Below are positions 32,839 through 41,743 of a stretch of 64,000 nucleotides of DNA, piece after piece. Source of the stretch: an uncultured Emticicia sp. (lineage in GTDB: Bacteria > Bacteroidota > Bacteroidia > Cytophagales > Spirosomataceae); assembly GCF_937903345.1 (NCBI RefSeq), contig NZ_CALCZQ010000039.1:50559-114558 (forward strand), written 5' to 3'. A program made the translations under genes and the position numbers. Positions within the stretch are counted from its first letter, which is position 1, and every line of letters starts with the position of its first letter. A model generated the notes under the pieces. The model did not search any database. It was not told the origin of the DNA and saw only the letters and a list, made by a program, of their open reading frames with translations.

Positions 32839-33258
32839 ATGGGCTTAGTATATGCAGATATTGAATTAATCAATGCGGATGATATAGGCTTGGTACGTCG
32901 TTACATCATTGGTGAAGAAGAGGTTAAGCGTATTTCGTTAAATATACTTGTTGATACGGGGGCTTATAACCTATGTATTAATGAATCTATTCAGCAACAG
33001 TTAGATTTACCATTCATAGAAAAACGCAAGGCACAACTCGCCAATGGCCACATAGAAGAATATAATATAGTTGGACCAATAGTTTTAAAATTCAAAAATA
33101 GACAAACAGTTTGCAACGCAATGGTTTTACAGGGTGATAGTGAGCCACTTTTGGGAGCAATTCCATTAGAAGACTTAGATGTTGTAATTTTACCACTTCG
33201 TCAAGAAATGATTGTAAATCCAGAACATCCTTATTACGCCCAGATGAAGTTAAAGTAA
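32839..33258 (+). CDS. Retropepsin-like clan AA aspartic protease
   Basis: A 139-aa soluble protein. The catalytic signature ILVDTGAYNLCINE has D39-T-G-A, the hallmark of single-domain aspartic proteases that act as dimers. The second conserved block LLGAIPLEDLDVVI (hydrophobic-hydrophobic-Gly) completes the fold. Proteins of this kind are scattered in Bacteroidota and cyanobacteria with unknown substrates. The gene is a self-contained cassette with its own promoter and a terminator that duplicates the upstream one. Confidence 0.8.
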   Translation: MGLVYADIELINADDIGLVRRYIIGEEEVKRISLNILVDTGAYNLCINESIQQQLDLPFIEKRKAQLANGHIEEYNIVGPIVLKFKNRQTVCNAMVLQGDSEPLLGAIPLEDLDVVILPLRQEMIVNPEHPYYAQMKLK

Positions 33259-33275
33259 AAATATGAATGATTATT

Positions 33276-33311
33276 AAAAAAAGCCTTGCTAAGTAATTAG
33301 TGAGGCTTTTT
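33276..33311 (+). terminator. Terminator after the aspartic protease gene (copy B)
   Basis: AAAAAAGCCTTGCTAAG pairs with ATTAGTGAGGCTTTTT, differing from copy A at only a few positions. Confidence 0.88.
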
Positions 33312-33543
33312 ATTTTCAATTAAAATCACTTATTTCAAGCGAAATAAGTGATAAGAATTAAACTACTAACTTTCTCTATTTATAATAATGCTTATTGATG
33401 ATAATATAAAATATTTTTTGACTTACTTACCTTATTCTAATTTTTCTTAATAAAAATATTTTTTTATTAAATGCACATTGTTTTAAAAAATTTAGTTATT
33501 AATTTTAGGTAAATAAATAATTAATCGTTTGAAAGTTTTGTAT

Positions 33544-33551
33544 TAAATTTG
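33544..33551 (+). promoter_or_regulatory. -7 element for the GHMP kinase gene
   Basis: TAAATTTG matches TAnnTTTG, 35 nt before the ATG. The preceding 230 bases (33312-33540) are AT-rich and hold nothing else I can identify. Confidence 0.45.
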
Positions 33552-33586
33552 AGCAAATTCGATTTAATTAAATCTATACTATATCA

Positions 33587-34663
33587 TTGATGATAAAAAT
33601 ATCAACTCCAGGTCGTATTTGTCTTTTTGGAGAGCATCAAGATTACCTCGGTTTACCTGTTATTGCGGCGGCAATTTCTCGTAGGGTTGATATGTCGGGC
33701 GAGCATCGAGCTGATAAGCAAATCTGTATTCATCTACCAGATATCGGTTCGGAGTTACTGATGGAAGTTTCTGCTACACGAATTCCTTACGAACAAAAAA
33801 GAGATTACTTCAGAAGCGGCTATAATGTGCTAATTGATAAAGGTTTAACTTTCTCTAAAGGCCTTGAATGTACTGTGCAAGGGAATATTCCTATTAATTC
33901 AGGCACATCGAGTTCGTCTGCATTATTGGTTACTTGGATACATTTTTTATCAAAAATGGCTGATATTCCGCAGGAATTTACTTCAAAAGAATTGGGAGAA
34001 CTGGCCTACCAAGCTGAGGTAGTTGAGTTTAGTGAACCCGGTGGAATGATGGATCATCTTTCTACCGCCATCGGTAATGCAGTTTACCTGACCTTTGATC
34101 CGAAAACAACGGCAGAAGCCATCGAACCAAAACTTGGTAGTTTCGTTTTGGCCGATTCTTGTGAGCCAAAAGATACCATTGGGGTCTTAAAAAGAGCAAA
34201 GTTTGCACGTTTAGAGCTAATTGAGAAAATAAAAGAACAATTGCCCGACTTCTCGCTACATACTTTTGACTCTTCCGAAAAAGAAAAATTAATGTCTTTT
34301 TTGAATGAGGATGATTATACTCTTTTGCTCGGTACACTCAGAAATAGAGATATTTTGAGAGAAGCCTTAGACCTTTTCAAGTCTGATAAAATGAATGATG
34401 AAATTTTAGGGAAATTATTGCTTGAGCATCACACCATTTTGAGAGACGTTTTGCAGATTTCCACACCAAAAATTGAAAAAATGCTCGATGCAGCCATGAG
34501 TGCAGGTGCTCTAGGCGGAAAGATTAATGGTTCGGGTGGGGGAGGATGTATGTTTGTTTATGCCCCAAAAGACCCCGAAAAAGTAGCTGAAGCCATTGAA
34601 AATGTAGGAGGCAAAAGTTATGTAATCAGAATTGATAATGGAACCAAAGAACTCATTTTATAA
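33587..34663 (+). CDS. GHMP sugar kinase (galactokinase-like)
   Basis: A 358-aa kinase with all three GHMP motifs: GRICLFGEHQDYLGLPVI (galactokinase-type sugar-binding GEH-D, about 10-27), IPINSGTSSSSALLV (ATP-binding, about 102-116; the usual GLSSSA is here GTSSSS) and GKINGSGGGGCMFVYA near the C-terminus. GGMMDHLSTAIG follows motif 2. It probably phosphorylates galactose or a related sugar at C1; galE lies elsewhere in the window. No signal peptide; it acts in the cytoplasm. It stands alone and converges on madM. Confidence 0.85.
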   Translation: MMIKISTPGRICLFGEHQDYLGLPVIAAAISRRVDMSGEHRADKQICIHLPDIGSELLMEVSATRIPYEQKRDYFRSGYNVLIDKGLTFSKGLECTVQGNIPINSGTSSSSALLVTWIHFLSKMADIPQEFTSKELGELAYQAEVVEFSEPGGMMDHLSTAIGNAVYLTFDPKTTAEAIEPKLGSFVLADSCEPKDTIGVLKRAKFARLELIEKIKEQLPDFSLHTFDSSEKEKLMSFLNEDDYTLLLGTLRNRDILREALDLFKSDKMNDEILGKLLLEHHTILRDVLQISTPKIEKMLDAAMSAGALGGKINGSGGGGCMFVYAPKDPEKVAEAIENVGGKSYVIRIDNGTKELIL

Positions 34664-34764
34664 AAAAATTTAGAGATTTTTTGTGGTATCTCCTCATTTG
34701 TAAGTAAAAAAATGTAATTATTTTTAGATAAAAAAAACAGACAGGCTGAAAACTTTTTCCAGAA

Positions 34765-35526
34765 TTAACCAACGATCATTTTCATTAGTAAAAATAAAAT
34801 TGAAGGACATAACAGACAACCCAATCCTGTGTAGAAAGTGGCCGTTAATGCTCCATAAGGTACTAATTTTGGGTCGGTTGCTGCCAAACCTGCCGTTACT
34901 CCGCTGGTTGTTCCCATTAATCCTCCAAAAACCATTGCAGTATGTGGGTTGTTAAGGCCGATGTATTTGGCTATAAATGGCGTTCCAATTGTTACTGCTA
35001 CGGCTTTTACAACACCTGCTGCAATGCTCAGTGCCATTACCTCAGAGTTCGCTCCAATAGCAGCTCCTGTTACGGGTCCTACGATGTATGTACACGCACC
35101 TGCACCGATCGTAGTTAGGCTAATAGCATCAGTATAACCACCGACTAATGCAACCACAACTCCAGCCAAAAAAGATAAAGCGATTCCTAAGAAGAGCGAT
35201 AAAGCACCAACCCAGCCAGTGCGTTTCATAACTAAAAAACTTGCACCCATTGCGGTAGAGACAATGGCAAAGTCGCGAAGCATTGAGCCTCCCATAATAC
35301 CGAAACCCGAGAATATTTTGATGTCGGCAATGCCTTTTTCGCCTTGGGTATAAACACCACCGATATAGGCTAAAATCAAACCTATCAGGATAGCAATGGC
35401 AGAGGCAGGAATTTTTTTATTGGTTAATTTATCAGAGACTATGCCTGAAACATAAATGATGATGCCCACCAATAGGAAAGCTACCACCAAACCATTTTTT
35501 TCTAAGAATTTTGCGATAATTTCCAT
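34765..35526 (-). CDS. madM: Malonate transporter subunit MadM
   Basis: About 253 aa, seven to nine membrane helices. The sequence EKNGLVVAFLLVGIIIYVSG, KIPASAIAILIGLILAYIGG and the long glycine-rich core ending with PKLVPYGALTATFYTGLGCLLCPSILF match MadM, which with MadL forms a sodium-dependent malonate importer. The ATG at 35526 is one base from the madL stop; the open frame beyond it overlaps madL and is not used. Both subunits are needed, and they are adjacent here. Confidence 0.9.
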   Translation of the reverse strand: MEIIAKFLEKNGLVVAFLLVGIIIYVSGIVSDKLTNKKIPASAIAILIGLILAYIGGVYTQGEKGIADIKIFSGFGIMGGSMLRDFAIVSTAMGASFLVMKRTGWVGALSLFLGIALSFLAGVVVALVGGYTDAISLTTIGAGACTYIVGPVTGAAIGANSEVMALSIAAGVVKAVAVTIGTPFIAKYIGLNNPHTAMVFGGLMGTTSGVTAGLAATDPKLVPYGALTATFYTGLGCLLCPSILFLLMKMIVG

Positions 35527-35527
35527 G

Positions 35528-35896
35528 TTAGTCGAGTTGGGTGTTTTTTGAGAGATTTGCCAAAAAAGGAATGGTAATTGCACATATGACGATAGGTACA
35601 AGGCCTGCTAAAACCGCAATAAATCCACTTGAAACAGCCACCCTGACATTTTGAGTTGCAGACATTGCTACTACTATAGGAATATACATCTGATTCCAGA
35701 ACATGAGGCCGTTTTCGGTGCTTCGGTCGAGAAAACCTTTTTTATTGAACCAATCACTTAGTATGATAAGCAGTAACATCGCAAAACCGACGCCGCCAAC
35801 ATTGGCATCGACTTTAATCGCTTTACCTAAAAATTCGCCGATAAGTTGGCCAATTACAAAACAAAAAGCCAAAATGGCTACCCCGTAGATTATCAT
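35528..35896 (-). CDS. madL: Malonate transporter subunit MadL
   Basis: A 122-aa protein with about four helices: MIIYGVAILAFCFVIGQLIGEFLG, NVGGVGFAMLLLIILSDW, MYIPIVVAMSATQNVRVAV and AVLAGLVPIVICAITIPFLA. The GVGFAMLLLI and MSATQNV blocks are MadL landmarks. It is translationally linked to madM. The MatB-like ligase gene lies 144 bp upstream on the same strand, giving a malonate import-plus-activation module. Confidence 0.9.
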   Translation of the reverse strand: MIIYGVAILAFCFVIGQLIGEFLGKAIKVDANVGGVGFAMLLLIILSDWFNKKGFLDRSTENGLMFWNQMYIPIVVAMSATQNVRVAVSSGFIAVLAGLVPIVICAITIPFLANLSKNTQLD

Positions 35897-36040
35897 AGTT
35901 AGTTTTGTTTTAATTTTATATTTTGGGATGTTTTTTTATTATTCAGCTTTTGAAAATCAGTTAGCCAGTTGTAATAAGTTTCAAAAAATTAAAATGCTCT
36001 ATAATTTAATTTTAAATGACGAATTTCGGTAATTTTTATT

Positions 36041-37528
36041 TTAGTTAAATAGTTTTTTTAAATCATTTTTTGTCACTTTCCCCATAGCATTGCGTGGGAG
36101 TTCACCAACTATTTTGTATTGACGTGGAGTTTTGTAGGCAGGCATTTTTTCACGTATCCACGAATTAAGTACCTTTAGGTCTAAATTTGGGTCATTTACG
36201 ATGATTGCAGCTGCTACAAGTTCGCCCCATTCTTCATTCGGAATGCCCACAACGCTACAATCTTCGATAGCAACATGTGAACGAAGGATTTCTTCAATTT
36301 CCAAAGCAGAAATTTTATAGCCACCTGATTTGATTATGTCAATGGAATCACGACCTAAAATTCGATAATATCCTTTTTCTACAACTGCTACATCGCCAGT
36401 TTTAAACCATCCATCTTCTGTAAAAGTCTTTTGGGTTGCTTCTGGTTTATTCCAATATTCCAAGAAAACATTTTTACCCTTTATCTGAATTTCGCCAGCC
36501 TGACCTCGCTTTACACCAACATTATTTTCATCAACAAGTCTGGCTTTCACGCCAGCAAGTGGTTTGCCAATATATCCAGCTTTGCGTTCGGAATCATACG
36601 GATTACTAATTCCCATACCAATTTCGGTCATTCCGTAGCGTTCGAGTAGGGTATGGCCGCTGATTGTTTTCCATTTTTCCATCACTGAGACAGGTAAGGC
36701 TGCCGATCCAGAAACCATCAAACGAAATTTGGAAAGTGTATCCGTAATTTGTTTTTGTTTGTCTGAAGCAAGGCTTTCCCAATACGAAATGAGCTTAAAG
36801 TAAATCGTAGGAACTGCCATGAAAACATTTATTTTTCCTCTCTGAAAAACTCCAAAAACACTTTCTGGCGAGAAGGAAGGTAAAAATTCAACTGTTGCCC
36901 CCGACCACAAAGCACACGAAATTACATTTATAATGCCATGCACATGATGCAAAGGCAATATGCACAAAATATGGTCTTTGGCCGACCATTGCCAAGATTT
37001 TACCAAAGTTGAAACTTGTGCTTCGATATTGGCATGGGTCGTCACAACACCCTTAGGTAGATTGGTTGTGCCACTTGTATAAAGTATCATTGCCTTACGG
37101 CGTGATTTAATGTTAGGTAGCTTTTTTGGTTGGATAGTTGATTTATTGACTTTGTGTAAAATGATAAAACGAAAACCTTTTTCTGTAGCAAGTGGCTTTA
37201 AGATTTCGGCATATTCCTCACCAGCTATCACTATTTCGGCCTTAGTATCTTCGATAACGTATTGAAGCGAAGGTAACGGATAACTAATGCACAAAGGAAC
37301 GGCAATTCCGCCAGCACGCCAGATTCCCCATTGAACGCTTACGTAATCGAAGCCAGGTGAAACCATGAATGCTATGCGTGTTTCGTTTAAATCAACTATA
37401 TTTTCAAGAAGTAAAGAGGCAAATTGATGCGAAGAGTTAAGTAAATCTTGGTAGGTATATGATTCATTATCTGAAACAATAGCTTGGTTTTCGGACTTAG
37501 CGGTAGCGTTTTTTACTATTTTAAGCAT
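36041..37528 (-). CDS. matB: MatB-like malonyl-CoA synthetase (AMP-forming)
   Basis: A 495-aa ANL adenylating enzyme. ATP-binding P-loop YTSGTTNLPKG (150-160), LPLHHVHGIINVI, the RYGMTEIGM (A5) region, GWFKTGDVAVVEKGYYRILGR (A7), the hinge with DSIDIIKSGGYKISALEIEE, typical of malonyl-CoA synthetases and ACSF3, and the C-terminal catalytic Lys in NAMGKVTK (K484). Co-location with MadL/MadM makes malonate the likely substrate (inference). No malonyl-CoA decarboxylase is in the window, so malonyl-CoA may feed fatty-acid synthesis or be decarboxylated elsewhere. Confidence 0.85.
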   Translation of the reverse strand: MLKIVKNATAKSENQAIVSDNESYTYQDLLNSSHQFASLLLENIVDLNETRIAFMVSPGFDYVSVQWGIWRAGGIAVPLCISYPLPSLQYVIEDTKAEIVIAGEEYAEILKPLATEKGFRFIILHKVNKSTIQPKKLPNIKSRRKAMILYTSGTTNLPKGVVTTHANIEAQVSTLVKSWQWSAKDHILCILPLHHVHGIINVISCALWSGATVEFLPSFSPESVFGVFQRGKINVFMAVPTIYFKLISYWESLASDKQKQITDTLSKFRLMVSGSAALPVSVMEKWKTISGHTLLERYGMTEIGMGISNPYDSERKAGYIGKPLAGVKARLVDENNVGVKRGQAGEIQIKGKNVFLEYWNKPEATQKTFTEDGWFKTGDVAVVEKGYYRILGRDSIDIIKSGGYKISALEIEEILRSHVAIEDCSVVGIPNEEWGELVAAAIIVNDPNLDLKVLNSWIREKMPAYKTPRQYKIVGELPRNAMGKVTKNDLKKLFN

Positions 37529-37830
37529 GACTGGGCTTGTATTAATAGATTTTTATAAAATGGGTTTTAAAATAAAAATTAATTTTTAAAAGTATGAAAT
37601 TTTCAATCGATGTCGTAGAATTTTAGTATTTCAATTCTTCAATTTTTTTTGTCTTTAATAAAAGTTTAAATTCCATTCTACTTTAAAATGAATATTTGAT
37701 TTTAACTCTATTCTAAAAAGCTGATACTTTACCTTTAATATAAATGATTCAGATTTCTGAAAAAGACTTATGTGTCTATTTATAAGCATTTCGATCCACC
37801 TAGTGACTAATGAAAATCAATTATATTAAA
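37529..37830. other. Intergenic stretch, nothing recognised
   Basis: About 300 bases upstream of the malonate operon and downstream of a small membrane gene. AT-rich, no coding remnant or clear promoter consensus. It probably holds the promoter of matB-madLM. Confidence 0.35.
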
Positions 37831-37859
37831 AAAGCACATCTATTTTTAGAATGTGCTTT
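37831..37859 (-). terminator. Terminator after a small membrane-protein gene
   Basis: AAAGCACAT and ATGTGCTTT form a 9-bp stem with an 11-nt loop, followed on the minus strand by a T-run. It lies 23 nt downstream of the stop at 37882. Confidence 0.7.
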
Positions 37860-37881
37860 CAAATATAATTGCGTCTAAATC

Positions 37882-38064
37882 TTAGTGATGTTCATGATTT
37901 GCAGGATTATTATTATAGCCGTTTGCAAATATGCCAATCATAATAAATAGACCAACTATGAAAATAAAAGTATCGCCTAAAAAGAACAAAACTGAAATTA
38001 TAACTAAAAAGATAACCAACATTAGCCAGTCGGGCAGGCGTTGAGAGCTTGAATGATTTGCCAT
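37882..38064 (-). CDS. Small two-helix membrane protein, unknown
   Basis: 60 aa: polar N-terminus MANHSSSQRLPDW, hydrophobic 13-30 (LMLVIFLVIISVLFFLGD) and 31-48 (TFIFIVGLFIMIGIFANGY), and a C-terminal NHEHH that could bind a metal. The gene has its own terminator, which supports it as real. No family recognised. Confidence 0.55.
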   Translation of the reverse strand: MANHSSSQRLPDWLMLVIFLVIISVLFFLGDTFIFIVGLFIMIGIFANGYNNNPANHEHH

Positions 38065-38127
38065 GATTTATTTATTATTTTTAGATTCTGCCTGCAATTT
38101 ATTAAATAAGCGTCAAAATATAAAACT

Positions 38128-38565
38128 TTACTTTACTTTCTGATAATGATAACTATTGCCATCGGCCAAAACTGCTCCGATTGGTGTTTTTTCATAAAGA
38201 ATAATTGAAGAATTGGTGTCATCGAAAGTTAAAAAGGAATAATTTTGATTTTTCGTAAATACAACCGCTTCTCGTGGCTCTGTTTCAAAAAAACTCACTT
38301 TTTGTATATCAAAATCTGTGGTTTCTGTCAGTTTTCCGTTTTTGGTTCGGGTAAAAATCTTGCCAACGATATCAAAATTGATAATTTCAATATCAGTAGC
38401 TTTTATCTCGGTAGCTCCCCCAGGTACAGGATAACCAATACTTTTCTTTGTAAATTGCCACTGTCCATTTATTTTAGTCAATGAGGTGTTCGATGCTTCA
38501 ATGTTGGTCTCAGTCTGGCATCCCAATATGAGTTGTAAGAAAAATGATAAAAACAATGCTTTCAT
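38128..38565 (-). CDS. Small lipoprotein, lipocalin-like, unknown
   Basis: 145 aa with a lipoprotein signal peptide (FFLQLILGCQ; Cys at 16). The rest is beta-rich, beginning LTKINGQWQFTKKSIGYP and continuing with alternating strands (IINFDIVGKIFTRTKNGKLTETTDFDIQK), reminiscent of Bacteroidota lipocalin-like proteins. No close family recognised. Located between a small membrane gene and an MgtC gene, same strand, with gaps of 63 and 67 nt. Confidence 0.7.
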   Translation of the reverse strand: MKALFLSFFLQLILGCQTETNIEASNTSLTKINGQWQFTKKSIGYPVPGGATEIKATDIEIINFDIVGKIFTRTKNGKLTETTDFDIQKVSFFETEPREAVVFTKNQNYSFLTFDDTNSSIILYEKTPIGAVLADGNSYHYQKVK

Positions 38566-38632
38566 ATTTATTACAGTTGATTTTTCAATTATTTTTATTA
38601 ATATGATACACTGGTGATAAAATAGGTTGGAA

Positions 38633-39274
38633 TCAAAAATCGAATTCTAAAACTTCTGGGTCGTTCATTATGTTTTTGATAGCTTTTTCGTGATTATTTT
38701 CGGGGCCTTTCACAATCCATACACCACTTATTTGCTCATATGTTTTTTTTTGTATACCACGCTCGGCTTCAAGTCCAAATTGCTCAAATTTTTCTTCATA
38801 GTGTTTCAAAGATTTACTTCTAAATTTACATACAATCCTGTAAGTACGAATCGTATTTTTTCTTTTGATAACCCTCTGAATAGGCATGAGTGAATAAAGG
38901 GCTACAATTACCAAAATCATTGCTACAAAACCTGTTTCGTAGAGACCATTACCAAAACCGACGCACATGCCGAGAGCGGCCGTAACCCAAGCCGCCGCTG
39001 CCGTAGTGATGCCGGTTATGCGTCCATTTGAATTATCTCTAAAAATAATTCCACCGCCCACAAAGCCAATTCCTGTTACAATATTTGCCGCAATACGTGC
39101 GGGGTCAGAGCCAAGTTTAATAGAAATAATAGTAAAAATAGTCGAACCCAAACAAATCAGAATCATTGTTCGGAGACCAGCTGATTTACTATGGTATTCA
39201 CGCTCTAGTCCAATAATCGCCCCGGTCCCTGCCGAAATTAGTAGTTTTATAATATCTTCTGCAATAAAAGCCAT
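38633..39274 (-). CDS. MgtC/SapB family membrane protein
   Basis: 213 aa. The N-terminal four or five helices carry the MgtC signature GTGAIIGLEREYHSKSAGLRTMILICLGSTIFTIIS and ARIAANIVTGIGFVGGGIIFRD, then GITTAAAAWVTAALGMCVGFG. The C-terminal about 75 residues form a soluble ACT-like domain (IRTYRIVCKFRSKSLK to the end). MgtC proteins modulate F-ATPase and magnesium/acid homeostasis. Divergent from the Lys-rich gene. Confidence 0.92.
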   Translation of the reverse strand: MAFIAEDIIKLLISAGTGAIIGLEREYHSKSAGLRTMILICLGSTIFTIISIKLGSDPARIAANIVTGIGFVGGGIIFRDNSNGRITGITTAAAAWVTAALGMCVGFGNGLYETGFVAMILVIVALYSLMPIQRVIKRKNTIRTYRIVCKFRSKSLKHYEEKFEQFGLEAERGIQKKTYEQISGVWIVKGPENNHEKAIKNIMNDPEVLEFDF

Positions 39275-39401
39275 TTGTTAACCAATCGTTATTAAAATCA
39301 GATTTTGTAAAATCAAAAGTATTATTTATTTTTAAATTATTTTAAAGAACTCCATTACAATGTTATTTTTTTTGGTTTTTGTGAAAACTTAACACAAAAA
39401 C

Positions 39402-39433
39402 TTTGGTTTTCTGTTCAATGTTTAGTGTATTTG
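39402..39433 (+). promoter_or_regulatory. Promoter upstream of the Lys-rich protein gene
   Basis: TTTG at 39402-39405 and TGTATTTG at 39426-39433 (one mismatch to TAnnTTTG) are 20 nt apart, 58 nt before the ATG at 39491. Confidence 0.4.
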
Positions 39434-39490
39434 CGTAATAATTATATAACAATAAATTAACGATAAGTTAATATTAAACATTTTGAAATT

Positions 39491-39988
39491 ATGAAAACCG
39501 AAATTAAACAAAAATCTTCTGAAATCGCCACTGTACTCGCAGCAGTGATTAGTGGAGATACAACTAATAAAAAAATCAAGAAAGCAATTGAAAAAGCATC
39601 TGAGAAATTGGCAAAAGATGTAGCTGAAATAAAGAAAGATACTGAGAAAAAAGCTGAAAAAGAAGCAAAAAAAGCAGCAGAAGAATTAAAGAAAGCAATT
39701 AAGAAAGCAGAAAAAAAAGCTGAGAAAGAAGCCAAGAAAGCGGTAAAGAAATTAGAGAAAAAAATTGACAAAAAAGCTGAAAAGAAATCAGATAAAAAAA
39801 CCTACAAAGCTGAGAAAGCTTCTGGAACGTCTACGCCAAAACCAGAAAAAGAATTTGTTGCTCCAAAGCCAATAATTAGAAAAGAAACAGTTGTAAAAAC
39901 TACAATAAAGAAACCAAAACCAGTTGCTCCAGCAAAAACAGTAGCCTCAACTAAAATCCTAAAAACGGAACCTGAAGTACAAGCATAA
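39491..39988 (+). CDS. Lysine/alanine-rich coiled-coil protein, histone H1-like
   Basis: A 165-aa protein. Residues about 27-110 are a continuous Lys/Glu/Ala helix with heptad-like repeats (KKAEKEAKKAAEELKKAIKK), predicted as a long charged coiled coil. Residues 110-165 are a Pro/Lys-rich disordered tail (PKPEKEFVAPKPI, KKPKPVAPAKTVA). Composition resembles bacterial H1/Hc1-like and AlgP-type nucleoid proteins, but coiled-coil scaffolds are equally possible. No signal peptide; cytoplasmic. The lamin-tail gene follows after 3 nt, odd for such a protein and suggesting co-transcription. Confidence 0.7.
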   Translation: MKTEIKQKSSEIATVLAAVISGDTTNKKIKKAIEKASEKLAKDVAEIKKDTEKKAEKEAKKAAEELKKAIKKAEKKAEKEAKKAVKKLEKKIDKKAEKKSDKKTYKAEKASGTSTPKPEKEFVAPKPIIRKETVVKTTIKKPKPVAPAKTVASTKILKTEPEVQA

Positions 39989-39991
39989 TTT

Positions 39992-41710
39992 ATGAAAAGA
40001 TGGTGCAAGCCAAATGTAATGAAATGTATTGCTGCATTGACTTGCATCACTTTTTTTGTTTCGTTTAAAACATTAGCTCAAAACACTAATGAGTTGATTA
40101 TAAGCGAAATAATGGCCGACCCAACGCCTACGAAAGGTTTGCCTGAAAAAGAATACATCGAACTCTACAACCGAAGTGATAAAGTAATAGATCTTAATCG
40201 TTTCAAACTTTTTTACAGTACCACTAACGTAACTTTTCCGAGTTTTCTGTTGCAGCCCAAAAGCTATGTAATTGTCACGAGCCGCACAAATGAAGCTGAT
40301 TTTAAGCCTTACGGAAATGTGGTCGCACTTACGAGTTTCTCACTCCTCAATACAGGTACAACGCTCACGATTCGGAATCCACAAAACAAAACAATCTTTT
40401 CTGTAAGTTATTCTGATAAGTGGTACGAAAAAGGCAAAGATCAAGGCTTCTCACTCGAAATGATTGATACCAATTTTCCGTGCGTAGAAGAAGGAAATTG
40501 GACTTCATCTTCGGCCGTTTTGCAAGGGACGCCAGCCAAAGAAAATGCAGTAAAAGCCTCCAAACCAGATCTTACACCGCCGAGTTTGAGTCGCTTTGAG
40601 ATTTCGGGTGGAACGAATGTAAAACTAATTTTCTCCGAAAAACTGGATAGTCTTTCGGCCGTAAGTATAAATGCTTATAGTTTTGATAAAGGCTTGAAAA
40701 TCAATACTATATCGGTCGAATCTCCGCAAAATACGAATGTGAACCTGACACTCGGTTCGGCATTAGAAGAAAATACGCTTTACATATTGACTGCCAAAAA
40801 TATGGCCGATTGTTCGGGAAATGTTTTGCTTTCGGCACAGGCTATTTTGGGAAATCTAAAACCTGCCGATTCGGGAAATGTGGTGTTAAACGAAATATTA
40901 TTTAACCCAAGAAGTGGGGGAGAAGATTTTGTGGAAATTTATAACCGAACCAATCAATTGATTTCACTCAAAAATTGGGCTTTGGCTAATATTGATGCTA
41001 CTGGAAAATTTGCTAATATTCGTACTATTTCTACAACTGATTTTATCTTGCAACCGAAACAATTTTTGGTATTTTGTCGAACTGCCAGTGCGGTGCAAAA
41101 CCAATATTATAAAGCAGTAAAAACTAACTTTTTACAACTCGCAACAATGCCATCTTTTCCTGACGATGAAGGTACGGTTGTTTTATTGAATGAAAATCAA
41201 AAGATTTTCGATCGATTCGATTATACCGAAAAACTTCACCATCCATTAGTTGATGACAAAGAAGGTGTTTCGCTTGAAAAAAAAGATTACAATAAAACTT
41301 CTGCGGAATCAACTAATTGGCAATCAGCTGCCTCGACCGACGGTTTTGCTACACCCGGTTATGCCAATTCTCAGATTTTGGTTGATGGTCAAGAAAACAT
41401 TTTCAAAATTGAACCTGAAGTTTTTATACCTGATGGAGATGGCCAAGATGAAACCACAAAACTCGTTTTCCAACTTGACCAAAGTGCATTTGTTGCTACT
41501 ATCCAAATCTTTGATTCAAATGGTCGATTAGTTCGTCAACTTGCTCAAAATCAATTACTTGGCAATAGTGCAACCTTTGAATGGGACGGAAAAGCTGCTA
41601 ATAATGAAGTAGTACCAGTTGGATACTACATTATTTTAGCCGAACTTTTCAATACTAATGGCGATAAAAAACACTACAAAGGCAAAGTCGTTGTTGGAAG
41701 CAAATTCTGA
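39992..41710 (+). CDS. Secreted lamin-tail-domain protein with FlgD-like C-terminal domain
   Basis: 572 aa. Signal peptide 1-30 (CIAALTCITFFVSFKTLAQ). Lamin tail domain 1 at about 33-165 (ELIISEIMADPTPTKGLPEKEYIELYNRS); an Ig/SbsA-like domain about 190-285 (DLTPPSLSRFEISGG; LTLGSALEENTLYILTAKN); lamin tail domain 2 at about 298-440 (VVLNEILFNPRSGGEDFVEIYNRT); a C-terminal FlgD Ig-like domain about 485-572 (TIQIFDSNGRLVRQLAQ; FEWDGKAANNEVVPVGYYI). It probably acts outside the cell in adhesion or assembly. Similar architectures accompany secreted hydrolases in Bacteroidota. Confidence 0.88.
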   Translation: MKRWCKPNVMKCIAALTCITFFVSFKTLAQNTNELIISEIMADPTPTKGLPEKEYIELYNRSDKVIDLNRFKLFYSTTNVTFPSFLLQPKSYVIVTSRTNEADFKPYGNVVALTSFSLLNTGTTLTIRNPQNKTIFSVSYSDKWYEKGKDQGFSLEMIDTNFPCVEEGNWTSSSAVLQGTPAKENAVKASKPDLTPPSLSRFEISGGTNVKLIFSEKLDSLSAVSINAYSFDKGLKINTISVESPQNTNVNLTLGSALEENTLYILTAKNMADCSGNVLLSAQAILGNLKPADSGNVVLNEILFNPRSGGEDFVEIYNRTNQLISLKNWALANIDATGKFANIRTISTTDFILQPKQFLVFCRTASAVQNQYYKAVKTNFLQLATMPSFPDDEGTVVLLNENQKIFDRFDYTEKLHHPLVDDKEGVSLEKKDYNKTSAESTNWQSAASTDGFATPGYANSQILVDGQENIFKIEPEVFIPDGDGQDETTKLVFQLDQSAFVATIQIFDSNGRLVRQLAQNQLLGNSATFEWDGKAANNEVVPVGYYIILAELFNTNGDKKHYKGKVVVGSKF

Positions 41711-41743
41711 GGATCAATATTTCATCTTTATCAAAACTACAAA

